Made by a program: the position numbers and the translations under genes
Shown here: positions 53,092 through 63,200 of the stretch, one piece after another
Layout: each line of letters opens with the position of its first letter
Numbering within the stretch: position 1 is the first letter of the stretch
Assembly (NCBI RefSeq): GCF_000238775.2
Contig: NZ_AFEJ02000003.1
Location: 62,001-126,000 of the forward strand
From: Acaryochloris sp. CCMEE 5410
GTDB lineage: Bacteria; Cyanobacteriota; Cyanobacteriia; Thermosynechococcales; Thermosynechococcaceae
DNA: 64,000 nt
Reading direction: 5' to 3'
The notes under the pieces: model-generated
What the model was told of the DNA's origin: nothing
The model's input: only the letters and a program-made list of their open reading frames with translations
Database searches by the model: none

Positions 53092-53868
53092 CTAATGACC
53101 TATTAACTGTTGGAGGGCTGGATCGGTAAAGTCTTGAATACAGTATTCAGCACCTACTTGTTGTAGTTCAGTTTCAGAGTGACTGGTCAAGAGCCCCCAG
53201 CATCGCATTCCGGCATTACGAGCAGCTTGGGTACCTGAGATCGCATCTTCAAACACTAAACACTGATCTGGTTCAACACCCAAACGCTCAGCCACGAGGA
53301 GATAACATTGCGGGTCAGGTTTACCTCGTTCGACATCCGTTTCAATTACCTGAGCAGCAAAGAAGTCTCCCAAGCCATCTTGTTGCATCAATAAATTGAC
53401 ATTCTCTCGACAGGCAGAGGTCCCCAATCCTAGCTTCAATCCAACAGCTTTGGCCAGTTGTAAAAATGGAATCAGGCCCGGCATCCACTGAATTTCATGT
53501 TGAATCAAAGATCGATAGACGGCTTCTTTTCCCGAACTCCAGCGTTGAATATCAGCAGCGGCTACCGGATATCCCAGCAATTCTGGCAGCAGCTCCTCAT
53601 TCCGCTTTCCGCTCATTTGCGCCAGCAGTTTATTAAGCGCTCCATCTTTTTGCTCCAATTGTTCTCGTCTGGCAGCGTCCAATTCAGGAACCGTCGTACT
53701 ATATTGCAACCAGGCTTTAAGGTGATATGGCAATGTATCCGTGAGAACACCATCCATATCAAAAATCAAGGCTTGTAATGATGTATCAATACCAGTGTCG
53801 TTTGCGAATTGTCTTTCCATCGTTTTTGAAGACACCCGTGAAAACAGATTAGTTGTAGCAAAATCCAT
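53092..53868 (-). CDS. HAD-family hydrolase, beta-phosphoglucomutase-like
   Basis: Up to 258 residues; Met codons at 53868 and 53820 are both possible starts and the first 30 residues look unconserved. HAD motifs: LIFDMDGVLTDTLPYH (nucleophile Asp and D+2), LGLGTSACRENV (motif II), Lys in VERGKPDPQCYLLVAERLGV and CLVFEDAISGTQAARNAGM (motif IV). The cap and DMDGVLTDT start are as in beta-phosphoglucomutases and related sugar phosphatases. The substrate is uncertain. Confidence 0.85.
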   Translation of the reverse strand: MDFATTNLFSRVSSKTMERQFANDTGIDTSLQALIFDMDGVLTDTLPYHLKAWLQYSTTVPELDAARREQLEQKDGALNKLLAQMSGKRNEELLPELLGYPVAAADIQRWSSGKEAVYRSLIQHEIQWMPGLIPFLQLAKAVGLKLGLGTSACRENVNLLMQQDGLGDFFAAQVIETDVERGKPDPQCYLLVAERLGVEPDQCLVFEDAISGTQAARNAGMRCWGLLTSHSETELQQVGAEYCIQDFTDPALQQLIGH

Positions 53869-53950
53869 TTCTTGTTCTAACGGCTTCTAGAAGCTGTATC
53901 AAATCCGTATCTTGTTTCAGCTGATTGGTAAAACTTGTACCGATAGTAGT

Positions 53951-54565
53951 TCACACTAGCTCTTTTGATAGCAACCAATATTGGAGCTTACTGTCTGGTG
54001 GAGTATCGGTATGAATTTGCTGAAAACCAAGATGTTCGTAAAGTCCAACATTTTGTGGATTCTCAGTTCTCAGTACACAAGTTGAATGACCATGATGCTG
54101 CATAGAGTCTAGAGCTGATTGAATCATCTGCTTACCGAGGCCACGTCCAGCATGGTGTGGATGAACACCAACGACCCATAGATAGGCAAAGCTAGCTGGG
54201 GCTTTTTCCTGAAGTGCATGTTCAAAGGCTTTCTCATGCACCTGAAGACGTCTATACGCAGACAAGCCAAGTAAAAACGGGATCCAGCGTAGAGAACTTT
54301 GAGCAATTTGAGATAATCGGAAGGGGAAATATTCACCAGAAATCCACAGGAGCGCACCGCCCCCTTCTGGAGCAATTTCAACCCCCCCATAACGAAGGCT
54401 ACAGCGAATTAAAGGTAGAAATAATTTCGTCAGTTGTTGCACTCGTGTTGCAGCATTTGGCAGTAAATAGGTCATGAATGGGTCTTGGGAAAAGGATTGC
54501 CCCAGTGCTGCTGCAGCAGTCTTTTGCTGAACAGATGTCAATGCGTTACCAGAGTAGTTATACAT
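53951..54565 (-). CDS. GNAT-family N-acetyltransferase
   Basis: A 204-residue acetyltransferase with the acetyl-CoA loop GVHPHHAGRGLGKQMIQSAL (R/Q-x-x-G-x-G/A) and the C-terminal LRTENPQNVGLYEHLGFQ. The substrate is unknown. Its promoter region contains the 20-bp-arm palindrome at 54744-54792, divergent from a TetR remnant, so that lost TetR may have been its repressor. Confidence 0.85.
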   Translation of the reverse strand: MYNYSGNALTSVQQKTAAAALGQSFSQDPFMTYLLPNAATRVQQLTKLFLPLIRCSLRYGGVEIAPEGGGALLWISGEYFPFRLSQIAQSSLRWIPFLLGLSAYRRLQVHEKAFEHALQEKAPASFAYLWVVGVHPHHAGRGLGKQMIQSALDSMQHHGHSTCVLRTENPQNVGLYEHLGFQQIHTDTPPDSKLQYWLLSKELV

Positions 54566-54743
54566 ATTGCTCTCCAGAGTTTTTAAGTTTAGATCAACGA
54601 ATCAGAAACGTTGAGCGGTAATCGAAAATAGTGTTTCTTGTCGGCATTTGTTGGCAGTTACCTTTCAACTACCTCAAAAAGTGATTCGACAAATCAGTGA
54701 CTCGAATCAAATGAACTTTAGAGGAGACACTTGATCTACAGCA

Positions 54744-54792
54744 AAAAGTGAGTAATGCTCATATATTTAGATTATGAGCATTACTCACTTTT
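54744..54792. promoter_or_regulatory. Large palindromic operator between GNAT gene and tetR remnant
   Basis: Perfect 20-bp arms (AAAAGTGAGTAATGCTCATA at 54744-54763 and its complement at 54773-54792) around a 9-base spacer. The core GAGTAATGCTCAT resembles GAGTATTGCTCAT at 56033-56045, suggesting related TetR-type operators. Confidence 0.65.
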
Positions 54793-54883
54793 GTCAAGAC
54801 GATATTCATTGAATGGAAAAAGCCTTTAAAGGGCCAGTTCCAAGCAACAGCAAAAACTGAGGCAGGCTTTTAGTTTGCAATAG

Positions 54884-55235
54884 ATACGTTGCCAATCCCT
54901 CTTTTGGGCCAAGGGCTATGACGGAGTGTCCATTCAAGATCTGACCGATGCCATGGGAATTAAGCCGCCAAGCCTATAAGCAATATTTGGCGATAAACTC
55001 AATCTCTATAAACAAGCGATTGAGCACTATGTCACTAATGACTCCTGTGCGCTGCTAGTTGCCTTAGCGAGTGAACCCGATATTCATCAAACGGTGCGAG
55101 CCATGCTTGAGGCTGTGATTGAATATGCAACCCATCATGTCAGTGGGGCGAAGGGGGCTTTTTGAGTTCTTGTGTCGCGACCAGCCTAGGGGAAGTTGAA
55201 GAAGTGTTCGATCCGAATGACTGGTACGGTAGCGT
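54884..55235 (+). pseudogene. Decayed TetR-family regulator
   Basis: The frame SLFWAKGYDGVSIQDLTDAM, GIKPPSL, stop, AIFGDKLNLYKQAIEHYV is a TetR DNA-binding domain with TAA in place of the conserved Tyr codon. A further stop after HHVSGAKGAF and a frameshift to FLSSCVATSLGEVEEVF show continued decay. No start is intact. It is a different TetR from the one at 55311. Confidence 0.75.
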
Positions 55236-55310
55236 CAGGCGCGGAAATGGTATGGTGGCGATTCCAGTTTTGTCTGTTCGCGACAGATATGGGGGTTATG
55301 TAAACGTCCC

Positions 55311-55943
55311 TTATTCAGGCCAGTAACTGAGCGCATAAGCCTGCACTAATCGTTTCGTCTCGTCTAGCAACTGCTGTCGGCGGTCTGGGGGTTGGCTTCG
55401 AGACAACCACAAAAACGTGCCAATACTTTTAACGATGACCATAGCGATCACCTGATAGTGATCTGCATCCAACCCAGGAGAACGTTGAGACAGAAAGCTG
55501 GCCGTTGCATCAATGAGCTCTACATCAGCCGCCTCTTCAATCGCCACTAGTTCTGGTACAGTTCCTTGCATCTCCATATAGATGGCCTGATAGCCAGGAT
55601 AATCTGCAAAAAATTGATCGTTGGTATCAATCACCAGCGCCAAAACATCCGATAAAGAGAGTGATTCGGCGTTGGGGTCTATCGCCAGAAATTGCTGGTT
55701 GAGCAGGGTTGTATAACGGGCCGCTAGAGCTTGAAGAATCGCGGCTTTATCAGGGAAAAACTGGTAAAGGGAGCCAATCGGAATTTCGGCTTTGGCTGCG
55801 ATCGCATTCGTCGTAACCGTATTGCAGCCCTCAGCAATAAACATTTCTTCCGCAACATCCAAAATCCTATTCACCCGCTCTCGACTACGGGCTTGCTTAG
55901 GCTGGCGACGCATTCCTGGTATTTGTTCTACCTTTTTGACCAT
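55311..55943 (-). CDS. TetR-family transcriptional regulator
   Basis: A 210-residue regulator: basic N-terminus (GMRRQPKQARSRERVNRILD), helix-turn-helix (VTTNAIAAKAEIPIGSLYQF, FPDKAAILQAL) and a helical ligand domain. The inverted repeat at 56005-56045 lies 61 bases upstream and is the likely operator, shared with the Crp-type gene to the right. It might govern the efflux genes further right, which is an inference from proximity. Confidence 0.9.
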   Translation of the reverse strand: MVKKVEQIPGMRRQPKQARSRERVNRILDVAEEMFIAEGCNTVTTNAIAAKAEIPIGSLYQFFPDKAAILQALAARYTTLLNQQFLAIDPNAESLSLSDVLALVIDTNDQFFADYPGYQAIYMEMQGTVPELVAIEEAADVELIDATASFLSQRSPGLDADHYQVIAMVIVKSIGTFLWLSRSQPPDRRQQLLDETKRLVQAYALSYWPE

Positions 55944-55994
55944 TCGTGTTTTTGAGCCCTCTCAATAGAAATACGAATATTACTCACATTATAC

Positions 55995-56045
55995 TTGACA
56001 AAACATGAGCAATACTCGTAAATTACGAATATGAGTATTGCTCAT
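55995..56045 (+). promoter_or_regulatory. Promoter with overlapping inverted repeat
   Basis: TTGACA (55995-56000) and TAAATT (56019-56024) are 18 bases apart. ATGAGCAATACTC at 56005-56017 and GAGTATTGCTCAT at 56033-56045 are perfect 13-bp arms covering the -10. On the minus strand TATAAT (55993-55988) could serve the tetR gene. This is a good repressor site between the two genes. Confidence 0.6.
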
Positions 56046-56267
56046 AAAAAAGAAATCATATTTTCTACAGAAATTTTTGTTCTCAAAGGCGCTGTTGCCA
56101 ACGATTAGAGGACATGCTCCAAAAGCTTTGGGCTACGACCGTATGTCTTCTCCATGCTGTTGGAGTAGCTCACGATGTCCATACAAGAACGTTTGACAAC
56201 CCAGTCAAAAATGGAGGTTTGCTGTCATGAAGGGTCGAATACATCTGATTTTAGGAGGTCATTGGCT

Positions 56268-56873
56268 ATGATTGCCATTACAGAGCTATCACCAGAGCTG
56301 CTGCAGTGCGTCATTGCGCGGGACTTAACGGCAGGGCAGATTCTTTTCCAGCAAGGTGACCCTGCCAAATATGTGTTCTGGGTGGAATCGGGGCGATTGA
56401 AGTTAGTCAGCTTCACTGAGCAACAGATGATTAACTTTTACACCGTAGGAGCGGGCGAAAGTTTTGCCGAAACAGCTTTAAATACTGAAACTTATAGCTG
56501 TACCGTCATGGCAGAACAGCCATCTCGCGTGTTGGCTATTCCCAAGCATGATTTTTTAGAGGCATTGCAACAATCATCCAATCTGTGTAAGCGATATGTG
56601 TGTCACTTAACCCAACGGTTTGAAGCAGTTAAGCAGCTACTTGAACTGAGAAGTATTCGCTCTGCTCGCGATCGCCTTCTACACTATCTCACTCAGCAAT
56701 GCCAACCTGGCCAATCTACAATTCCGCTCACGACGTCTCTCAAGGTATTGGCAACCAACTTAGGTCTGTCCCCAGAAGTGCTATCCCGCACCTTCAGTCA
56801 GTTAGAGTCTGAGCAAATTCTAAGTCGCAAGAAAGGCTCCGTCACCCTTCTTGCAGAGTGGCTTAGCTCCTAA
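56268..56873 (+). CDS. Crp/Fnr-family transcriptional regulator
   Basis: About 201 residues from ATG 56268, chosen because AGGAGG at 56253-56258 is ideally spaced; an upstream in-frame ATG at 56175 lacks one. A cyclic-nucleotide-type beta-barrel (LTAGQILFQQGDPAKYVFWV, GAGESFAETALN) is followed by a C-terminal winged helix (LKVLATNLGLSPEVLSRTFS). No Fnr-type iron-sulfur cysteines are seen. The effector and targets are unknown; it lies between the tetR gene and the antiporter. Confidence 0.88.
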   Translation: MIAITELSPELLQCVIARDLTAGQILFQQGDPAKYVFWVESGRLKLVSFTEQQMINFYTVGAGESFAETALNTETYSCTVMAEQPSRVLAIPKHDFLEALQQSSNLCKRYVCHLTQRFEAVKQLLELRSIRSARDRLLHYLTQQCQPGQSTIPLTTSLKVLATNLGLSPEVLSRTFSQLESEQILSRKKGSVTLLAEWLSS

Positions 56874-57059
56874 ACCGATCCTGTATCTATTTTGCAAAGT
56901 GTTGCAAGCATGATGACAATCATCGAATCTTAGCAGCCACTCACATTATGCTCGTATTTTTCTCTTCAGCCACATTTTAAGATCTCCCTGACTGTGAGCT
57001 TGCTCAGGGTAGGAGTGAATTCTAGATGATTTTGTGGCTTAGTTGACCCTCCATTTGTC

Positions 57060-58520
57060 GTGCCCCCCTTAGATGAAATGTTTGATTCATCAACAATTCC
57101 CCTCATAACCTTTTGGGCAGATATCTCAAGCAGTTTGTTGCAGTCAATACCATTGCCCTGGGGAGTATCCCCACTGCTTGAGAATAAGCTACCACTGCTC
57201 CTTGCCTCTGCTAGTGGCGCTGAGGGTGAAACCTACGCCAAGGGAGTAGCCTTAGCGGCAACGCTAACCCTGATCATTGTGTACGTTTCAGCACAACTCT
57301 TTGGTGAATTAGCCATTCGCATTGGTCTTCCAGCTGTCTTAGGGGAGCTGATTGCCGGACTAGTCATTGGCATATCTGGACTGCATGTGCTGATGTTGAA
57401 TGAGGGAACCCAGGTTGCCGACTGGATGGTAGCTGCTGTTAGCTGGATTGCGGGGAGTAGCACCGCCAGTACTCGGCAGATTTTTGATGGCCCTGTGCAG
57501 ATCTTATTTGATGATTATGCTCAGAACGGTGTAGGAATATTGCTCTTCAAAATAGGTCTAGAAGCTGATCTCAAAGAACTGATTCGGGTGGGTTCCCAGG
57601 CGACATCAGTGGCCATTTCGGGGGTGATTCTACCCTTTGCTTTAGGATTTTGGGGCCTGTCTGCAATCTTTCACTTAGAGACCATTCCCGCCATGTTTGG
57701 GGCAGCAGCACTGACTGCCACTAGCATTGGCATCACTTCTCGGATCATGCAGGACATGGGCGTTCTCAATACTCGGGAAGGGCAAATCATTTTGGGAGCG
57801 GCAGTCCTAGATGACATTTTAGGGATTGCTATTTTGGCGGTGGCTGTTGGTATTGCGGACCACGGGACTATAGATATAGCTGGTGTATTGGGTACGGTGG
57901 TAAGTGCTGTACTGTTCGTTGCTACTGCAATTACCCTGAACCGTTCTTTTGGCCCCGTCTATATTAACTTCCTCAGTCGGTTTGGTAATCCTTACAGCAT
58001 ATTGATCGGGGCAATTACCTTTTTAGTCTTCATGGCTGCAGTCGCTGAGGCCATTGGGTTAGAGTCCATTCTAGGGTGTTTCGTAGCAGGCATTGTCCTG
58101 GGGAATACCTCTGCTACTAAGGAATTAGAGAAGGCTTGCGATCCATTAGTGGCCTTATTTGCCACTATCTTTTTTGTCACTATTGGTGCCAAGACCGATT
58201 TGACGGTGCTCAATCTATCGAACCCAAGCAGTCAGGTTGGATTAAGTATTGCCCTCTTTCTGATTTTGGTTGCGATCGCAACCAAAATGGCGGCGGGTTA
58301 CGTTGTCTTCACCCCATATAAAGTGAACCGCTTAGCGATTGGGACAGGCATGGTTCCCCGTGGTGAGGTGGGTCTAGTGTTTGCCGGGCTAGGAGCCTCG
58401 ACAGGTGCCCTATCAGCCTCAGTCAACGTAGCCATCGTGCTGATGGTGATGGGCACCACCTTTGTCGCTCCACCCATGCTCCGCTGGGCATTTGCTAGAG
58501 AGGTGACAGTATCAAGTTGA
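57060..58520 (+). CDS. CPA2-type cation/proton antiporter
   Basis: A 486-residue membrane protein with about 12 helices of the Na+/H+ exchanger domain (LPAVLGELIAGLVIGISGLH, ATSIGITSRIMQDMGVLNTR, LGAAVLDDILGIAILAVAVG with the paired Asp, MVPRGEVGLVFAGLGAS). The DD pair fits an electrogenic exchanger. The start is GTG 57060; ATG 57078 is an alternative. There is no TrkA domain. It probably exports Na+ or K+ in exchange for protons. Confidence 0.9.
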   Translation: MPPLDEMFDSSTIPLITFWADISSSLLQSIPLPWGVSPLLENKLPLLLASASGAEGETYAKGVALAATLTLIIVYVSAQLFGELAIRIGLPAVLGELIAGLVIGISGLHVLMLNEGTQVADWMVAAVSWIAGSSTASTRQIFDGPVQILFDDYAQNGVGILLFKIGLEADLKELIRVGSQATSVAISGVILPFALGFWGLSAIFHLETIPAMFGAAALTATSIGITSRIMQDMGVLNTREGQIILGAAVLDDILGIAILAVAVGIADHGTIDIAGVLGTVVSAVLFVATAITLNRSFGPVYINFLSRFGNPYSILIGAITFLVFMAAVAEAIGLESILGCFVAGIVLGNTSATKELEKACDPLVALFATIFFVTIGAKTDLTVLNLSNPSSQVGLSIALFLILVAIATKMAAGYVVFTPYKVNRLAIGTGMVPRGEVGLVFAGLGASTGALSASVNVAIVLMVMGTTFVAPPMLRWAFAREVTVSS

Positions 58521-58787
58521 TTTCCATTGAAAAACCGAAGTCTGCGAATCAACAAACCCATTCTTCGTTTTTTTCGTTAAAGCTCTTGCAATAATCTCCT
58601 AATACCAATTTCGTGTAGGGATGAGCTAATCAATATGCTGAAGTGACGTATTTACAATGCTTTAGCAGCTCAATACAGGTCATTTTGATAGGTAATTGGT
58701 ATAAAACTAAGGGCGAACATAAAGACACAGATTTCTATTTAAGAATTAGCAAAATAATCCCATTGCCAATAACAGGGAGTTGCACCA

Positions 58788-60233
58788 ATGACATCAGAGT
58801 CCTCCACCCAATTAGAACTCGATATCCAGTCCTCTGATACTGAATATTTCCCACCACCGCAACCAGAAAAATCTAGCAAGAAGTCGCTGTGGCCTATAGT
58901 CACTTTGGTGATGCTCGTAGTGGCTGGGCTATTCGGGTGGCAAACCTACAGCTCAACACGCAATTCACCTAGCCCTATTGAGCAGGACAAAAAATCTGAA
59001 GCCACTTTACCAGTACGGGCAGTCCATACCAAAGTCGCTCCCATTAAACGCTGGGTCACTAGCCCTGATGGAGATGTGCGCGTCGAGCGCTATAAACAGC
59101 TTATCTTTGAAGCAAATGGTGAGGTAACTTACCTCGCCCAGATGGACGGTCGTTATCTACGTGAAGGCGATTTTGTTCGAAAAGGGCAACTCCTGGCCAC
59201 CATTGATGATCGGGAGTATCGCTCCAACATTCGGGCTGCCAAAGCCGATCTAGAAGTCGCGCAACGGACTGAAAGACAAGCGATCGCAAGTCTCCGCCAG
59301 GCAGAGGCGAATCTACAGCAGGCCAAAGCCGATCTAGACCTAGCCAAACTTGAAGCCAAACGTCGTCAACAGCTCTTTACTCAAGGCGTGATTCCAGCCA
59401 CCGAGCGCGACACATTCAACAACAAAGTTGTCCAGGCTGAAGTGGGGGTCAAAGTCGCCCAAGAAAACGTCAAATCGGCGAAGGATCAAATCGTTGTGTC
59501 CCGAGCTAGTTTTGAGGCCAATCAGGCAAAGCTGCTCAACACCAACATTGCCAGAGAAGATACTCAACTCGTGTCACCCATCAACGGGATTGTCGCCTAC
59601 TTGAATATTCGAGAAGGTGAATATTGGAATTCTGCGCGAGTGCAGTCAGCCACAACCTACCAAGGTACTGTGGAGTCTGTCCCCATTGTGGTTGTAGACC
59701 CCAGTAGCTTTGAAGTTGCGATGGAAATGCCCGCTACAGAAGGCAATCTCATTCGTCCCGGACAGCCTGCCTATATTGCTCTAGATGAAGATATCAGTCA
59801 GGCTTTTGTCAAAGGCAACAGCGAGAGCAACTTAGTTAAGATTGCCAAGGCCAGAGGCACCGTTTTCTCTGTTACCCCTGCTGTAACGCCGGGAGGGAGA
59901 GCGGTTCAGGTACGCATCAGAATCAACGATGGCCGAAAAAATTTACGGATTGGAGCGCGAGTGCAAACGTGGATCGCGACCCAAACCAAGTCCCAGGCAA
60001 TCACGCTTCCTTTTGGCGCGGTGACGACTCGCGATCGCAAATCCTATGTCTTTGTCGTCAATGAAGAAACTGGGCGAGTCGAACAACGCCCGGTCGTCCT
60101 CGATATTGAAGGTTTAGATAGCATTTCCATTGCCAGTGGGCTGAAACCTGGAGAGCTAGTGGTCACTGAAGGCAGTAACCGTCTTGTTCACAATTCCCCC
60201 GTTGAAGTTGTGAGTGCGAATACCCCGCTTTAG
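58788..60233 (+). CDS. RND efflux periplasmic adaptor (HlyD/AcrA-type)
   Basis: A 481-residue membrane-fusion protein: one N-terminal anchor (about residues 34-52), a lipoyl half (VTYLAQMDGRYLREGDFVRK), a long alpha-hairpin (RQAEANLQQAKADLDLAKLE), the second lipoyl half (TQLVSPINGIVAYLNIREGE) and beta-barrel domains. It links the inner-membrane pump at 60293 to an outer-membrane channel, which is not encoded in this window. GGGAG lies before the ATG. Confidence 0.92.
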   Translation: MTSESSTQLELDIQSSDTEYFPPPQPEKSSKKSLWPIVTLVMLVVAGLFGWQTYSSTRNSPSPIEQDKKSEATLPVRAVHTKVAPIKRWVTSPDGDVRVERYKQLIFEANGEVTYLAQMDGRYLREGDFVRKGQLLATIDDREYRSNIRAAKADLEVAQRTERQAIASLRQAEANLQQAKADLDLAKLEAKRRQQLFTQGVIPATERDTFNNKVVQAEVGVKVAQENVKSAKDQIVVSRASFEANQAKLLNTNIAREDTQLVSPINGIVAYLNIREGEYWNSARVQSATTYQGTVESVPIVVVDPSSFEVAMEMPATEGNLIRPGQPAYIALDEDISQAFVKGNSESNLVKIAKARGTVFSVTPAVTPGGRAVQVRIRINDGRKNLRIGARVQTWIATQTKSQAITLPFGAVTTRDRKSYVFVVNEETGRVEQRPVVLDIEGLDSISIASGLKPGELVVTEGSNRLVHNSPVEVVSANTPL

Positions 60234-60292
60234 TCCACACCTGCAAGATCTTAATTCTGTGTAGCCACGTCACTAGCTCAAGGACAGATTTG

Positions 60293-63200
60293 ATGCAAAC
60301 GCATGAGCGCCGAAGCCAAAATTCCCAGCAAGATTTTGATAGTACTGTGAACGGCCATCCATCATCTGAGCTGGAGCAAGCTTCTCCCCTCGCCCGCTTC
60401 TTTTTTACCCGACAGATCTTTGGCATCCTCCTTTGTTTTCTCCTAATTATGGGAGGGTTAATGGGCTATGTTTCCATGGTCAAAGAATCAGATCCTGATA
60501 TCAAAATTGCCCGCGCCATGATTACCACCCCTTGGCCTGGCACAGATGCAGAAACGATTGAAAATCGGGTGACTGACAAAATTGAAAAAGAGATTAAGAC
60601 CTTACAGGGCATTAAAGATGTTGATAGTGCCACCTTCAACTCCTATTCCATCATTGATGTCGAATTTCGGGCCGAAGCTCCAGTTGCCGGATCGATTCAG
60701 GAGCTACGCGGAAAAGTTGATGATGCCATCCCCGAACTCCCCTCAGAGTCAGAAGGTCGAGAGCAACCCGATTTTGAGCAGGTCTCGCAACAAGATGCAC
60801 CTATCCTGACCGTAGGACTATTTGGTCCTAACCTCGATACCGCCACCTTAAGTCGAACCGCAGAAGACTTAAAAGACGTTCTAGAATCCGTCAAAAATCT
60901 GAGGGAAGTAAATCTCTCTGGTAGTCGTGACGAAGTTATTCATATCCAGCTCATTCCTAACCGCCTGACCACCCTAGGCATTTCTTCCACCCAGGTTAGA
61001 GATGCCATTCAAGGGAGCAATAGGGATGCTTCTTGGGACCGAGTTCGAGATGATGCCATTGGTGCCCAGGTCCGCATGTTTGGGCGATTCCGCACACTGG
61101 CCGATCTCAAAGCCCTGCCTGTTGCCCGCTTAACCGATAATCGCATTGTCCGATTAGACGAAGTGGCAGATGTTCGCCGGGATTTAGAGCGAGAGAGCAA
61201 CCGGGCTGCCCTGAGTTGGGAAGGCGACTCTTTTCAACCGACGATCTTGATGGAAATCGTCAAGGTGGCAGGCAGTGATTCTATTCAAGTCGTCAACGGC
61301 GCTCTCCAAGCGCTAGAGGAAGCTCGTCAAGATCCTAAGCTTTGGCCCAGTGGTATGGAGTATCGTGTGCTCAGTAATGATGCTGACGCTATTAATAATG
61401 AGCTGTCCAACTTATTCTCCAACGTGGGTCAAGCGTCTTTCTTTGTTTTTATTATCCTGCTCTTTGCCTTAACCTGGCGCGAAGCTTTAATTGCGGGTTT
61501 GGCGATTCCACTCACTTTCATTGGGGCGACTTTTTTCTTGTGGCTCGGCGGTCAAACCCTAAACTCTATGGTCCTGATCGGGATGATCTTGGCGTTAGGA
61601 CTCTTGGTGGATGTCTTTATCCTGATGCTAGAAGGGTTACATGAAGGGATCTTTGTTCAGGGCTTAGGTTTCTCTGAAGCAGCCTTGCAGACGGTAAAAA
61701 CATATGCTGGGCCAGCTTTCGCGGGGCAATTGACCACTATCTTAGCCCTCGCCCCCCTAATGGCGATTTCAGGGACGATGGGAAAATTTGTTCGCTTGAT
61801 TCCCGTGAGTGCGATTACCTGTCTAGTTTTGAGCTATGTCCTCGCTTTACTGGTAGTGGTCCCCCTCGCAAAATTTTTGCTCGGCAATGCTAAAGGCATT
61901 GGCAAGAAAACCTTTATAGATCGCCTTACAGAGACTGCTTCTGCCCGATTCGCTAAATGGAGTTTAGGGATGACGGTGCCCAATAAGTCTATGGCCCGTC
62001 TCTGGTCTCTAGGCGCTATTGGATTATTCGTCTTTTCCTGTGTGTTGTTTACAGCACTCCCCTCTAACTTATTCCCGCAAAATGATGGGACGAAACTCAG
62101 TATCAATGTCGAGTTAGCCCCTAGTGCTACCCTGGCGCGGTCTAAGGAAGTCGCCGATCAGCTGGGAGAGATTCTGCAACATTACAGTGATCTTGATGGG
62201 CAACGGGTGTTTAAAAGCATCGTCAAATTGGTGGGAAGACGCAGCGGTCTGGTGGCTTCTGGTGAGCTGAAGCCTAGCGATGCAGATTATTTTGTCGGCT
62301 TCTCCGGGATATTTGTCGATCGCGAGCAACGTCAGCATGACTCTTTTGCATACGCTCGTGACCTGCGCCAGGAACTGGACGATAAGGTTCTCCGCAATTA
62401 TCCAGGATCGACCCTAGCAGTTCAGTATGAGCGACCTGGGGGCGGCGAAGACCCCATTCAGGTTGCGATTAGTGGTGATGACATGCAAACGCTCCGAGAG
62501 ATTTCGGTGCAGGTGCAGGAAGTCCTGCGCGAAATTCCGGGCACGATGGATGTCCGCGATAATCTCGGTAACCTCCGGGAAGATTACAAGCTGATTCCCA
62601 AACGGGAAGCTCTAGATTTTTATGGCCTCAGTCCACAGGATACGGCTTCTCAAGGTCGCATCCTGATGATCGACGATGACATCGGTGATTTCCCCGTTGG
62701 CAGCGGTGAAGAAGATCTAGAAATTCGCCTCAGTACCCTCTGGCCGTCGCGACAGGGGGAGGTGGGTGGCCCCTCTCGCCAGGACGAGTTTCAAACAATT
62801 CGGTTTGTCACCCCTGAGGGTAAAACAGTCCCCGCCGATGCAGTCCTTGAACCCTCACCCGGCGCGGTCCCACTCTCAATTACCCATCGCAAGAGCCAGC
62901 GAACAGTGACGGTCTTAGCCAAAAACATACCAGGGATTGGCGTATATGATGCCGATATCTTGGCAGAGTTGACGCCAAGGCTCAATCAGATGCAGGCTAC
63001 TTGGCCTCAAGGCTATCAATATAGTTTCGGGGGCGATGCTGAAACCAGCGGTGAAACCTTTGGTTCTGCAGGTCAAATGTTGGTGGTGGCGATCTTTTTG
63101 GTCTTTGCAGTTTTAGTCCTCCAGTTTGGATCCTATACTCAACCTTTGATCATCATTCTCACCATTCCTTTTGCATTGACGGGCACCTTTATTGGCTTTT

